From NCBI RefSeq assembly GCF_001423425.1, contig NZ_LMNX01000006.1, positions 2,390 through 66,389 of the forward strand: a stretch of 64,000 nucleotides of DNA, in the 5' to 3' direction. Both the position numbers and the translations under genes were made by a program. The notes beneath the pieces are model-generated. The model searched no databases. It was not told the origin of the DNA and worked only from the letters and a program-made list of their open reading frames with translations. This DNA comes from Rhizobium sp. Leaf306 (GTDB lineage: Bacteria > Pseudomonadota > Alphaproteobacteria > Rhizobiales > Rhizobiaceae). Numbering within the stretch: position 1 is the stretch's first letter; each line of letters begins with the position of its first letter. Shown here one piece after another: positions 9,029 to 17,850 of the stretch.

Positions 9029-10717
9029 CTATGCTTCCAATTTGCTTTGCAGCCAGATATCCCTATTTTGGGACCGGCTCATCTTGCCTGATGTCGTCTT
9101 CGCAAGCGTCCCGACCGGTGCGATATCCACTGTTTTCACAGTAAGGGCGACCGCATCGTAGATGGCCTGCTTGATACTGCGCTTAATCATGCGCAGGTCC
9201 ATCGAATCGACGAGGTCGCTCTCCGCGAGGACGATGCAGTCGTCGGCATCCGTCTTATCGTTGAAAACGCTGAAGGCAACGACGCGGCCCGCCTTCACGC
9301 CCTCTACGGCGGATGCCGCCGCCTCTACGTCGCCGACATAGTAGTTCTTGCCGTGGATGATCATGAGTTCTTTCTCACGACCGCAGATAAAGAGTTCGCC
9401 ATCGGCGCAGAAGCCGATGTCACCAGTCCTGTACCATCCGTCCTCGGTGAATGCCGCTTGCGACTGCTCAGGGTTGCGGAAATAACCTTCGAAGACGAAG
9501 GAACCGGACACTTGTATTTCCCCTGCTGCCCCAGATGAAGCTCCCTCGGAGACAATACGCGGCCCTGACGGGGTCGCTATCCGGACAGCAACGCCGCTGA
9601 TCGGCTTTCCGTTCGACACGAAGGTCGCCGCATCTGGATCGCCCTCCGGAATCTCGACGATCGCTCTTGCTGCATCCTGCAGCGTCGACTGACTGACAGC
9701 GATGATCCGGGGTTCGTGCCGCATCGCAGACTGCGAAATAGCGAAAACTGTTTCCGCCATAGCATAGCATGCCTGCGGCGCATGAGTGGGAAGGTTCCAG
9801 GAGGCGAAAGCCGAACGGAACATTTCTAGCGTCTGCCCCCGAACCGGCTCCGAGCAGCTGATGATCGCCTTCAACGAACCGAGGTTCCTCGGACCCGCCC
9901 CCTTTGCTTCGGCATTCACGCGGATATGCGAGAAAGCGAAATTCGGCATCCACGCGAAAGTTGCCGCATAGGTCTCGATCAGTTCCAGCATCATGAGCGG
10001 GCGACCGACCCACTCGAAGGCGTCGATCGAGACGATCGTCGCACCGCTCGACAGGGGCAGAAGGAAACTGCTCAGCAATCCCATGTCGTGATAGAGCGGC
10101 AGCCAACTCACGACGACGTCCCGTTCGCCGAAGCCGAGGGCGTCGCGATACGACTGGAGCTGGTTGTCGATCTGGCGATGCGTCAGCATCACGCCTTTCT
10201 TCAACCCTGTCGTCCCTGAACTGTGCTGCAGAAGTGCGACGGTATCTTCGGTGTAGTCCGCGACCTTGCCACCCGGCTCCTCAGGCAGCACGACATCGCT
10301 CTGCGCGACCACGATGGTCTGCTTGGAGCCGCCCATTATTGCCAGCATAGCGGGCACGTTTTCATCAAAGGTGATGACGACCCCGGGCTGGACGCGCGTC
10401 ACCAGTTGCTCGTGTGCGTCCCAATAGGGTTTCGGATGCTGCTTCGGCGTCGGATATGGCAGAATGGAGGGTATGAACCCCGCCATCATCGCTCCGATGA
10501 AAGCCTCGTAGTTCTCTCTATCATGCCTCAGGAACAAGAAAACGATCGAACCGGGCGCCAGTCCCAATTCCTGAAAATAACGCGCAAATCGCTTTGATCG
10601 GGCGTTCAATTCCGCGTAGGAAATGCTCGTTTCGACGCCATCTCGGAAGAAATGCAAAGCGGGCTTTTCAGGACAAGAGTGCGCGAAAAAACCAATACTA
10701 TTAAGGAGTTTTGACAT
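9029..10717 (-). CDS. Fatty-acyl-AMP ligase / AMP-dependent synthetase
   Basis: 562 residues from ATG 10717. An in-frame GTG nine bases upstream is possible, but the ATG is more usual. The adenylate-forming signature SSGTTGLKKG is at about 166-175, followed by YRTGDIGF and the C-terminal catalytic lysine motif TTSGKMSR. The N-terminal half (KPALHF, YAELNARS, PYPTPKQH) resembles fatty-acyl-AMP ligases, which make acyl-adenylates and load them onto an ACP or PKS carrier domain instead of CoA. The neighbouring stand-alone ACP supports this. It is the first gene of the leftward arm and would activate a free fatty or hydroxy acid for the SGNH-like protein to use. Whether CoA can serve as acceptor cannot be read here. 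Confidence 0.88.
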   Translation of the reverse strand: MSKLLNSIGFFAHSCPEKPALHFFRDGVETSISYAELNARSKRFARYFQELGLAPGSIVFLFLRHDRENYEAFIGAMMAGFIPSILPYPTPKQHPKPYWDAHEQLVTRVQPGVVITFDENVPAMLAIMGGSKQTIVVAQSDVVLPEEPGGKVADYTEDTVALLQHSSGTTGLKKGVMLTHRQIDNQLQSYRDALGFGERDVVVSWLPLYHDMGLLSSFLLPLSSGATIVSIDAFEWVGRPLMMLELIETYAATFAWMPNFAFSHIRVNAEAKGAGPRNLGSLKAIISCSEPVRGQTLEMFRSAFASWNLPTHAPQACYAMAETVFAISQSAMRHEPRIIAVSQSTLQDAARAIVEIPEGDPDAATFVSNGKPISGVAVRIATPSGPRIVSEGASSGAAGEIQVSGSFVFEGYFRNPEQSQAAFTEDGWYRTGDIGFCADGELFICGREKELMIIHGKNYYVGDVEAAASAVEGVKAGRVVAFSVFNDKTDADDCIVLAESDLVDSMDLRMIKRSIKQAIYDAVALTVKTVDIAPVGTLAKTTSGKMSRSQNRDIWLQSKLEA

Positions 10718-10916
10718 ACCCTGCACTTCTTGACATGAATTTGCCCAAAGTTACATGAAAAAACCTCAAATGAAAAGCGGTGCGCAGAATTTTGCAGGGC
10801 AGTATGATTGCAAATCACGCGCGGAAACTGAAGTCGATAACTCGACATGTCGTACGCGGCATTGTCCACTGTCCGGATATACTTCGAACCACGACCTATC
10901 GTGAGGATGTGTGACC
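10718..10916. promoter_or_regulatory. Divergent promoter region of the surface-glycan locus
   Basis: About 200 bp separate the leftward ligase-SGNH-ACP arm from the rightward beta-helix-ACP-WcbI arm. The stretch is visibly richer in A and T than the genes and must carry two promoters. No operator was recognised. The ribosome site of the rightward gene is GTGAGGA just before ATG 10917. Confidence 0.5.
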
Positions 10917-12290
10917 ATGCCGTTACAGAGACGCAATGTTGTTTTGGGAATGCTTGGATCGATTGCCGCAGCAGCCGGTCCCGCATGGGGCCAGGAAAAC
11001 GCTTCTGCCCCGCCGTCCCGACGGGGCGATGACAGGGCCTCGGTTATCCCGAAGGATTTCGGCGCCAGGGGTGACGGAAAGACGCCCGATCAGAAGGCTC
11101 TGGCGGAAGCGGCCGCCTATCTAGATGCCCACGGCGGCGGTGCGATCGATCTTCTCGGGAAGGTATACGTCTGCACCGCCGAATGGGTCCTTCCATGCGG
11201 AGTGGATCTGATCGGCCCCGGAACGCTGAAATTCACGGAGCCGGACGGCAACGGCATTTATTGTTCGACGAACCGGACGCGCAAAAGCCAGCATTCGGTC
11301 ATCGAAAACGTCCGGTTCTCTCGATCCGGCTCGAATGGCGGCAAGGCGATCTACACCCAGCGCGACAACGCGGCGCTCTATACCCAGTCGCCTCACTGGT
11401 TCGTCAGGCGGTGCGCCTTTCTGGATTACGACGCCCCCTACACGCTTCCTCCATCCGATGGCGAAGTGTCGCGCTACGGATGGGAATGCTGCTTCGACCT
11501 CAGCCATTCCAACGGATCGGTTTTCGACAATAACGACGTCTATGGAGCCTTCAATCCGAAGGTCGCGGCCGCAGGACAGTTACAGAGCGTCGGCGTCAGG
11601 CTTGGAACCGACAACACTAACGGCGTCATCGCGACGGCGATCAGCATGAACCGCTTCTGGTACCTGCACACGGCGCTTTTCATTGGTGAAGACGTGCTTG
11701 CATTCTGGTTTCAGAACAACGAGTGCATCAAATGTTTCCGCGGCGTCTATGCCCCGGCGGATTTCGGCCGCGACGGCAAGGTGCTGCAGGCGGACACGCG
11801 TGTGCTCGACAACAACATTACAACCTGCACGGTCGGCATCGACCTGACCAATCGCCAGCTTTTTCGGCTCCGCGGCAACAATTGCAATTCGGACCCGGCC
11901 TATTTCGACAACGGCCTGGGTTTCACGGGCGTGAAACTCACGAACTGCCTGAAATTCTCCATCGAAGACCTGAGCGTCAACCTTGCAAGGGGCCATGCCG
12001 CATGGGGCGGCGAAAAATACGGCGTTCATCTCGTGCATTGCAGCAGCGCGCAATTCTCCATGGTGCAGATCAGCCGCTACGTCGACGACGCGATCCGCCT
12101 TGAGACCTCAGGCGACCTGCAATTCGACTGGCTGCAACTGACCCAGATATCGAAAGCCGGCTTTTCCTTCAAGGGCCCATGCAAAAATATACAGATCGGC
12201 AACGTTCAGTACGTCCATTCGGAACCGACCAACAAATACCGCTTCGATGACAGCGGTACCACGATGCAGGACCTGATGAGGAGAGACTAG
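10917..12290 (+). CDS. Exported right-handed beta-helix (pectate-lyase-like) protein
   Basis: 457 residues from ATG 10917, chosen over an in-frame GTG at 10911 because of GTGAGGA upstream. The N-terminus QRRNVVLGMLGSIAAAAG has a twin arginine followed by a hydrophobic stretch, probably a Tat (or Sec) signal ending at AWG-Q. The mature part begins with DFGARGDGKTPDQKAL, the classic opening of the pectate_lyase_3 / beta-helix family, and continues with repeated N-rich coils (VIENVRF, VFDNNDVYG, RVLDNNI, FRLRGNNCN). Such proteins are polysaccharide lyases, hydrolases or tailspike-like binders. Its place in a surface-glycan locus suggests trimming or shaping the exported polymer; the actual reaction is unknown. 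Confidence 0.8.
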   Translation: MPLQRRNVVLGMLGSIAAAAGPAWGQENASAPPSRRGDDRASVIPKDFGARGDGKTPDQKALAEAAAYLDAHGGGAIDLLGKVYVCTAEWVLPCGVDLIGPGTLKFTEPDGNGIYCSTNRTRKSQHSVIENVRFSRSGSNGGKAIYTQRDNAALYTQSPHWFVRRCAFLDYDAPYTLPPSDGEVSRYGWECCFDLSHSNGSVFDNNDVYGAFNPKVAAAGQLQSVGVRLGTDNTNGVIATAISMNRFWYLHTALFIGEDVLAFWFQNNECIKCFRGVYAPADFGRDGKVLQADTRVLDNNITTCTVGIDLTNRQLFRLRGNNCNSDPAYFDNGLGFTGVKLTNCLKFSIEDLSVNLARGHAAWGGEKYGVHLVHCSSAQFSMVQISRYVDDAIRLETSGDLQFDWLQLTQISKAGFSFKGPCKNIQIGNVQYVHSEPTNKYRFDDSGTTMQDLMRRD

Positions 12291-12421
12291 ACAAGGACTA
12301 GGGGGGCGGCAGGGGTTGTGATGCCACACCGGCGGAATACGCCAGAAGGCGATTGCGGACGCGGCGCATTGCGGATTGAACTGACCGCCGCTACAAATGG
12401 TTCGACGCGAGAGAGGGGCAT

Positions 12422-12664
12422 ATGGCTAAAAGTTTGACGACTATCAGGCACGCAGTATCATCCATTCTGGGTGTCGATCAGGATGCGATCGGACTCGACA
12501 TGAACGAATTGGATTTCGACGGCTGGGACAGTGCGGCCAATGTCAACATCCTGTTTCTAATAGAAGAGGAACTCGGCATAGAGATCGAAGTGGGACGACT
12601 TGCCAATGTCAAGAACATTGGCGAAATGGCGGCTGAAATCGACAAGATGATGGATGAGGCATAA
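12422..12664 (+). CDS. Acyl carrier protein (rightward arm)
   Basis: 80 residues, acidic, with GWDSAANV at 34-41. The modified serine would be Ser37, the same position as in the other ACP of the locus, but the motif is DSA instead of the common DSL. The ribosome site is AGAGGGG just before ATG 12422. It overlaps the following WcbI-like gene by 11 nt, so both are made together. A second ACP paired with a second possible acyltransferase suggests two different acyl decorations, or two steps of one. Confidence 0.9.
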   Translation: MAKSLTTIRHAVSSILGVDQDAIGLDMNELDFDGWDSAANVNILFLIEEELGIEIEVGRLANVKNIGEMAAEIDKMMDEA

Positions 12665-13739
12665 CTTGGTCCATAAGGTTGCTCTACTCGGCAATTGCCA
12701 GATGCAGTATATCGGCGCCGCCCTGCGCAAGACGACATCCTTCGATGTTAGGGTCGTCGGCGAATTATTTGACGGGCCAGTGTTCTTCGAGGACACCAAG
12801 CCGGAAATGATCCTTAGGAAGGATTTCTACACTTGGCTCCTCGAGGACAAGGACGTAAAAATCCTGGTAATCGAGCAGGCTTTCGCCGGCGTCAAATCCA
12901 CGCTGGAAGAGCAGTTGGCGCAACAGGGGATCGACTGCAGCTACGTACGGCTCCCTTTTCTGAAATTCGACGCCTTTCATCTGCGCCCCAACGAAGACAA
13001 GGCCGCGCTGGACCTGGAGGTTCGCAAGACGGTGCGGACGGACCGCATCCACAACGAGATGGTCTTCACCCGAGCGGGCTACGACCTCATCGATCTCGAC
13101 ATCATCGAGATCATGATGCGCTATGCGCCCTACTCCTATGCGAGCAGCCATTTTACCGGAGCCATTTATGCGGCCGTGTTCAGCGGCCTGCGGCGCGGCG
13201 AAGCACTTTCGTTTTTCGGCAACAAGCTCTTCAAGCAGGTGATCGACGCGCTTTCGGTCGACAAGGGCATTGCGCATCTCAATGCGGGAAAGCCGATCCC
13301 AGAAGTGGCCAGGGCCATGAAATTGACGTGGTCGTTCGACGCAGAAGTGCTGCGGTATCGCAGGATGATCATGGAAAACGCCGCCGACGTGTTGAAAACG
13401 ATCGGTGCCGAAAAGTCGCTTGGCGAGAATGTCGTTTTCGGTATCTACCGCATCGCCCGCCAGCAGTTCGAGAAGACCGGCGATCCCGCTTGCCTCGACA
13501 TCTGCAGGGCTATCTACAATGACAGGAGACGTTACGCGAAATGGGCCGTCGATATCTTCAAGGGCCTTCTGAAGCTCGGCCGGCAGGAAGAAGCGGTCGC
13601 CTTCATACAGTCCCACCTGGAATGGGACGACACCCGCAACGCCGTGTCGAAACACGTCGCCGATGACCTGAAGGCGATCGGCTCCGACATGAACGCCAAC
13701 ATGGATCGTGAGATTTATCCGCTCTCGTCGGCGTCTTAA
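12654..13739 (+). CDS. WcbI-like polysaccharide biosynthesis protein (putative acyltransferase)
   Basis: 361 residues without signal peptide. The N-terminus contains VALLGNCQMQYIG; the GNCQ element is the mark of the WcbI family, capsule-locus proteins with an SGNH-like fold proposed to transfer acetyl or acyl groups. The first ~170 residues give the family-like domain (VLVIEQAF-type strand, RLPFLKF, YASSHFTGAIYAA). The rest (about 230-361) is mainly helical and not recognised. Its start lies inside the end of the ACP gene (ATG 12654; TTG 12666 or GTG 12669 are possible later starts), which argues that the ACP supplies its acyl donor. This link is inferred. Confidence 0.78.
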   Translation: MRHNLVHKVALLGNCQMQYIGAALRKTTSFDVRVVGELFDGPVFFEDTKPEMILRKDFYTWLLEDKDVKILVIEQAFAGVKSTLEEQLAQQGIDCSYVRLPFLKFDAFHLRPNEDKAALDLEVRKTVRTDRIHNEMVFTRAGYDLIDLDIIEIMMRYAPYSYASSHFTGAIYAAVFSGLRRGEALSFFGNKLFKQVIDALSVDKGIAHLNAGKPIPEVARAMKLTWSFDAEVLRYRRMIMENAADVLKTIGAEKSLGENVVFGIYRIARQQFEKTGDPACLDICRAIYNDRRRYAKWAVDIFKGLLKLGRQEEAVAFIQSHLEWDDTRNAVSKHVADDLKAIGSDMNANMDREIYPLSSAS

Positions 13740-13744
13740 AATGC

Positions 13745-14310
13745 ATGCGTGTTGTTTTCCACGCGGAACTGAGCCGTTGGGGCCGCGGACGAAAACTTGG
13801 ACCACCAAGGAGGTGTGCTCGTAACCGTCGCAAATCCTTTCTGACTTATGTGTTGACGATCAGCGATCGTCCGTCCGACTTCGGCGAAAAAGCGGTGCCT
13901 TGTCATTGGGAAGGTGATCTCATTCTCGGGCTCGGCAGCTCGGCAATCGGAACGCTAATCGAACGGACGACACGGTTCACAATGCTCCTGCACCTACCAC
14001 GCAGGGAACGTCATGGGATTGGCAAGTCTGTCAAAAACGGTACAGCGCTTGCCGGGCATGGGGCCGAAGCCGTCCGCGACGCGATTGCGTGGACCATCAT
14101 GGATCTACCGGCACATCTTCATAGATCGTTGACTTAGGATCAGGCGCCGAGATGGCTCAGCACGCTCAACTGCACATGGATACTGGCCTCGAGATCTACT
14201 TCTGCGACCCTCAAAGCCCCTGGCAGCGCGGCAGCGACGAAAATACCAACGGGCGGCTACGCTGGTACTTTCCGAAAGGAACGGATGTCAGCCAGCCTGG
14301 GGACCGATGA
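13745..14310 (+). pseudogene. IS30-family transposase remnant, 5' truncated and mutated
   Basis: The frame at about 13860-14134 encodes the IS30 catalytic core (VPCHWEGDLILG, AIGTLIERTTRF, ALAGHGAEAVRDAI). After RSLT a TGG codon has become TAG at about 14134-14138. A few bases later a single base is missing in GATCAG-GCGCCGAG. The frame then resumes as AEMAQHAQLHMDTGLEIYF and continues through CDPQSPWQRGSDENTNG to FPKGTDVS, the usual IS30 C-terminal block. The DNA-binding N-terminal part is absent. The remnant is cut at its 3' side next to the IS21-type element. It cannot make a transposase. Confidence 0.88.
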
Positions 14311-14332
14311 ACTCAGCGCTATAACACATACT

Positions 14333-14361
14333 TGTTGATTTCCACTGAGAGCTGACCCGGC
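14333..14361 (+). repeat. IS21-type left terminal inverted repeat
   Basis: Starts TGTTGATTTCCACTGAGAGC and pairs with 16797-16825, with one mismatch in 29 positions. A related inner copy (ATTTCCACCGAGAAGTGACC) starts at 14362. Confidence 0.9.
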
Positions 14362-14385
14362 ATTTCCACCGAGAAGTGACCCGCC

Positions 14386-15198
14386 TTAGGTATCGTTGGT
14401 ATTGGTTGTGGTGGTCAAGTTCCTGCGTTTTTCCTTTGCCGTTTTGGGCTCATGAGCTGAGCTGTTCTTGAAGCGAAAGCTGTCGTTTCCTGTTTCCAGG
14501 ATGTGGCAGTGATGGGTAAGCCGGTCGAGCAGCGCGGTCGTCATCTTGGCGTCGCCGAAGACGCTCGCCCATTCGCTGAAGCTCAGGTTGGTCGTGATAA
14601 TGACGCTGGTGTGCTCGTAGAGCTTGCTCAGCAAGTGGAAGAGCAGTGCGCCGCCTGAAGCACTGAACGGCAGGTAGCCAAGCTCGTCGAGAATGACGAG
14701 ATCGGAATGTGTCAGACGGTTGGCAATCTGGCCTGGACGTCCCTGAGCTTTCTCTTGTTCCAGAGCGTTGACGAGTTCCACGGTCGAGAAGAACCGAACT
14801 CGCTTATGGTGATGTTCGATGGCCTGGACACCGATCGCAGTCGCGATATGCGTCTTGCCAGTGCCGGGACCGCCGACCAGGACGATGTTGTTGGCGTTGT
14901 CGAGGAAGTCGCAGCGATGAAGCTGCTGCATGAGGGCCTCGTTGATCTCGCTGCTGGCGAAGTCGAAGCCATTCAGATCACGGTAGGCCGGGAAGCGTGC
15001 CGACTTGAGCTGATAGGCTGTCGATCGGACCTCTCGTTCGGCTGTTTCCGCTTTCAAAAGCTGGGAGAGGATCGGAATGGCAGCCTCGAACGCCGGCGAT
15101 CCCTGCTCGGTCAAATCACCGACGGCATGGGCCATTCCATGCATCTTCAACTGTCGCAGCATGATGACGATCGCGCCGCTTGCCGGGTTATGACGCAT
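14386..15198 (-). CDS. istB: IS21-family helper ATPase IstB
   Basis: 270 residues. Walker A is GGPGTGKTH at about 108-116, and Walker B is [12 protein letters not shown], both standard for IstB/DnaC-like ATPases. The C-terminal sensor part ([22 protein letters not shown]) is complete. IstB loads and remodels the IstA-DNA complex during transposition. It overlaps istA by 11 nt, the coupling typical of IS21 elements. Confidence 0.97.
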   Translation of the reverse strand: MRHNPASGAIVIMLRQLKMHGMAHAVGDLTEQGSPAFEAAIPILSQLLKAETAEREVRSTAYQLKSARFPAYRDLNGFDFASSEINEALMQQLHRCDFLDNANNIVLVGGPGTGKTHIATAIGVQAIEHHHKRVRFFSTVELVNALEQEKAQGRPGQIANRLTHSDLVILDELGYLPFSASGGALLFHLLSKLYEHTSVIITTNLSFSEWASVFGDAKMTTALLDRLTHHCHILETGNDSFRFKNSSAHEPKTAKEKRRNLTTTTNTNDT

Positions 15199-16765
15199 GG
15201 CGAACCTCCGTCTTTCTCAGGGTATCGTATCGTTCGACATTGGCTTTAGGCTCGTTGGTAAGCGTCAGTGCCTGAGGTGCGTCGAGGGTTGGCGGCGTGA
15301 AGGTTTTGCCGTCCACGAGGCGATGTAGCAGGTTCAGGACATGCGTCTTGGTCGGAACACCGGACTTCACCGCCATGTCGACGGCCGACAGCACTGCTTG
15401 TTCGTCGTGCTGGAGCACAAGGGCCAGAATATCGACCATCTCGCGGTCGCCGCCGGGCTTCTTGAGGAGATATTGTTGCAACGTCCGGAAGGCTTCGGGA
15501 AGTTCAACGAATGGAGCTCCGTTGCGAAGAGCGCCGGGTTTGCGTTGCACGACCGCCAGGTAATGCCGCCAGTCGTAGATGGTTTGTCCTGGCCGATCAT
15601 GGGAACGATCAATGATGCGACGGTGCTCACAGAGGGTCTGACCTTCCGCAGCGACCACGACACGATCCGGATAGACCCGTAGGCTCACCGGACGATTGGC
15701 AAAGGATGCCGGCACGCTATAGCGATTGCGCTCCAGATGCACGAGGCAGGTGGGCGTGACCCGCTTTGTATATTCGACGAACCCGTCGAACGGCCTGGAA
15801 ACGGCCATGAGAGCTGGTACTTCCTCTGCCCAGACGTCGGCAATGGTGCCACGCATCTGACCATGCGGCGTCTTCGCCCAGAATTCCTTGCATCGAACCT
15901 CAAGCCAATCGTTCAATGCCTCCAGCGATGGAAAGCGTGGAATCGGTTGAAAGAAGCGATGCCGTGCGTCCTGAACGTTCTTCTCGACCTGTCCCTTCTC
16001 CCAGCCGGAAGCCGGATTGCAGAACTCGGGCTCGAACACGTAATGGCTGGCCATGGCCATGAAGCGGACGTTGACGTCGCGTTCCTTGCCGCGGCCGACC
16101 TTGTCGATTGCCGTGCGCATGTTGTCGTAGATGCCGCGGCCAGGAATGCCACCGAAGATGCGGAATGCATGATTGTGGGCATCGAACAGCATCTCGTGCG
16201 TCTGCAGCAGATAGGCCCGTACAATGAAGGCCCTGGAGTAGCTCAGCTTGGTGTGAGCGACCTGCAGCTTCGTGCGCTCATTGCCAATGATCGCCCAGTC
16301 CTCCGACCAGTCGAACTGGAACGCTTCGCCGGGTTCGAACGCCAGTGGAACGAAGGTGCCACGGCCAGTCGTCTGCAATTCCCGTTGTCGATCATCGCGC
16401 CATTCGCGAGCAAATGCCGCCACGCGATTATAGGACCCCTCGTAGCCCAGGCTGACCAAGTCAGCATGCAACTGCCTCATCGTCCGCTTCTGCTTGCGGC
16501 CCTTCTTGGATTCCGTCTTCAGCCAGGCCGATAGTCGATCCGCAAAAGGACCGAGTTTGCTCGGCCGCTCCGGGACAGCGAACTTCGGCTCTGCGCCATC
16601 AGAACGCAGATATTTGCGGATGGTATTCCGGGATAAGCCGGTCCTGCGGCAAATCTCCCGGATCGATAAATGCTCTCGAAAATGCCAGCGCCGGATCACG
16701 CTCAGTAACGCCATGTCGATCACTCCAAGCCCCCGCTGAAAACACGCAGGGGACGGTTGAAACAT
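15188..16765 (-). CDS. istA: IS21-family transposase IstA
   Basis: 525 residues from ATG 16765; the internal ATG at 16714 ([10 protein letters not shown]) fits the family start better and may be the true one. An N-terminal helix-turn-helix ([20 protein letters not shown]) is followed by the integrase core with the acidic triad visible as FDWSED, YDNMRTA and [11 protein letters not shown]. The C-terminal beta domain ([21 protein letters not shown]) is intact. The gene shows no frameshift, so the element may still be active. Confidence 0.96.
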   Translation of the reverse strand: MFQPSPACFQRGLGVIDMALLSVIRRWHFREHLSIREICRRTGLSRNTIRKYLRSDGAEPKFAVPERPSKLGPFADRLSAWLKTESKKGRKQKRTMRQLHADLVSLGYEGSYNRVAAFAREWRDDRQRELQTTGRGTFVPLAFEPGEAFQFDWSEDWAIIGNERTKLQVAHTKLSYSRAFIVRAYLLQTHEMLFDAHNHAFRIFGGIPGRGIYDNMRTAIDKVGRGKERDVNVRFMAMASHYVFEPEFCNPASGWEKGQVEKNVQDARHRFFQPIPRFPSLEALNDWLEVRCKEFWAKTPHGQMRGTIADVWAEEVPALMAVSRPFDGFVEYTKRVTPTCLVHLERNRYSVPASFANRPVSLRVYPDRVVVAAEGQTLCEHRRIIDRSHDRPGQTIYDWRHYLAVVQRKPGALRNGAPFVELPEAFRTLQQYLLKKPGGDREMVDILALVLQHDEQAVLSAVDMAVKSGVPTKTHVLNLLHRLVDGKTFTPPTLDAPQALTLTNEPKANVERYDTLRKTEVRHAS

Positions 16766-16796
16766 GGGTCAATTCTCAATGGAAATATAAGGCTGC

Positions 16797-16825
16797 GCCG
16801 GGTCGGCTCTCAGTGGAAATCAACA
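16797..16825 (-). repeat. IS21-type right terminal inverted repeat
   Basis: Ends in CTCAGTGGAAATCAACA on the plus strand, the inverted partner of 14333-14361. An inner, more diverged copy (TTCTCAATGGAAAT) is at about 16773-16786. Confidence 0.9.
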
Positions 16826-17069
16826 GATGGGCTTCTCCAAGCATCAGCCCCTCGTCTATCGATCTGAGGGTGTCAGTGTCAGCGAGCTGAACCTGGATCG
16901 GCAGCTGACTGAGCGGGTCAATGCCCGGCTGCTGTCAGCTGAGGAGGCCGCGCGAGACATGCTGGGGGCGCGGCGCGAGGACCTGATGGCCATTGCCACA
17001 CGTCTCAGCGAGGTCAGTGTGATAACGGGCGACGAGGTGCGCCAGATGCTGGATGTCGGAGACGGGTAA
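16826..17069 (+). pseudogene. C-terminal stub of an FtsH-like (M41) protease
   Basis: About 80 codons, beginning directly at the right end of the IS21 element, encode MGFSKHQPLVYRSEG and a helical tail ending EVRQMLDVGDG. The pattern (G-[MF]-S, acidic helix, 'R.ARDML..R..L..IA..L.E...I.GDEVR.ML') matches the C-terminal end of the peptidase M41 domain of FtsH-family AAA proteases. The ATPase and metal-binding parts are missing. The gene was probably cut by the IS or by a deletion beside it. The remaining frame has no proper ribosome site. Confidence 0.65.
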
Positions 17070-17532
17070 CGGAGGGCGGCAAGCCAATCGGTGCGATCCA
17101 GAAAATCGATTCCTGTTGGCGCCCCTGCGATTCCGATCTATTGGAATGCGATTCTGACGTCAGGATTATCGATTCCGAAGTCCAAGACCGCGTTGCTTGA
17201 GGCGGTCAGGCGCTGGACGGTCGCAGCAACATGCGTCGTATCACGTCGTCTCAGATCGACGTAACCTGTCGGTATCTCAGGTCGATGTGACGTCAATTGC
17301 GACGGTGCGTGTCGATGTGCCTGCACATCATTACGCCTCATCTCAATTTACCCTGCCGCGATTCCGATCTCTGCATTCTCGTTGCCGAACTACGGATTTG
17401 CGATTCCGGGGCAAACGTCGGTTGCGGGCAACGCACTGGTGAAAAGGCGCATCGAAATCATTCTTGGCGATCGGCGTTTGTCGCTTGCATCGTCGGCGGT
17501 CACGCTGAGGCTCCACCAACAAGGAGCGCAAC
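17070..17532. other. Non-coding stretch with recurring CGATTCC motifs
   Basis: There is no convincing gene. The motif CGATTCC occurs several times (about 17106, 17128, 17169, 17359, 17401), and a 13-bp copy, GCGATTCCGATCT, is present twice. An inverted ATTCC/GGAAT pair lies at about 17130-17148. The ribosome site AAGGAGCG for the next gene lies at its right end. Confidence 0.5.
17127..17370 (+). repeat. Two direct copies of GCGATTCCGATCT
   Basis: Identical 13-mers at 17127-17139 and 17358-17370, 231 bp apart. They might be protein-binding iterons or remnants of an attachment region. No function can be assigned. Confidence 0.6.
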
Positions 17533-17850
17533 ATGCCAAGGAAACCCAGGAAACAACGCAATGCAGAACAGCTGATCCGCCAGCAGCGGGTGCGGGAGCA
17601 GACCAGGGCGCGCCGTCGGCCGACCCGGGACGATATGGCGCGCGTCCTGCTTTGGCAGATGATAACCGCCGCGCAGGCACAGAAGGACCCCAACCGCGCC
17701 CTCGGCAAAGTCCGGGATTCCATCGTTGACGATCTTGAGCGCCAAGGGTTCGACGTGCGGGAGAGCGAGGATGTGTTCCATGAGCTCGCTGATAGGTACT
17801 CCGATGGCCTCTATCCCTTCCGGCCCAAGCGCCATCTCACGCCTTTCTGA
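17533..17850 (+). CDS. Small basic protein of unknown function
   Basis: 105 residues with AAGGAGCG about 7 nt before ATG 17533. The N-terminal ~35 residues are very basic (MPRKPRKQRNAEQLIRQQRV, then RARRRPTRDD). A helical middle (MARVLLWQMITAAQ) and an acidic part (DDLERQGFDVRESEDVFHEL) follow. I do not recognise a family. The basic end suggests nucleic-acid binding, but this is only composition. It follows the FtsH-like stub by ~460 bp. Confidence 0.6.
   Translation: MPRKPRKQRNAEQLIRQQRVREQTRARRRPTRDDMARVLLWQMITAAQAQKDPNRALGKVRDSIVDDLERQGFDVRESEDVFHELADRYSDGLYPFRPKRHLTPF

Larger units (their letters stand above)
14333..16825 (-). mobile_element. IS21-family insertion sequence, apparently complete
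   Basis: A 2493-bp element containing overlapping istA and istB genes, bounded by TGTTGATTTCC ... GGAAATCAACA terminal repeats of 29 bp with one mismatch. A second inner copy of the end motif follows on both sides (about 14362 and 16766-16786), as usual for IS21 ends. No target duplication is visible: the left flank ends in ACATACT and the right flank begins GATGGGC. The element may have been involved in a deletion after it inserted. Confidence 0.93.

Noticed and set aside
12765-13808. 347-codon frame on the minus strand
   Set aside because: Shadow of the WcbI-like gene, whose GNCQ motif and ACP overlap are convincing.
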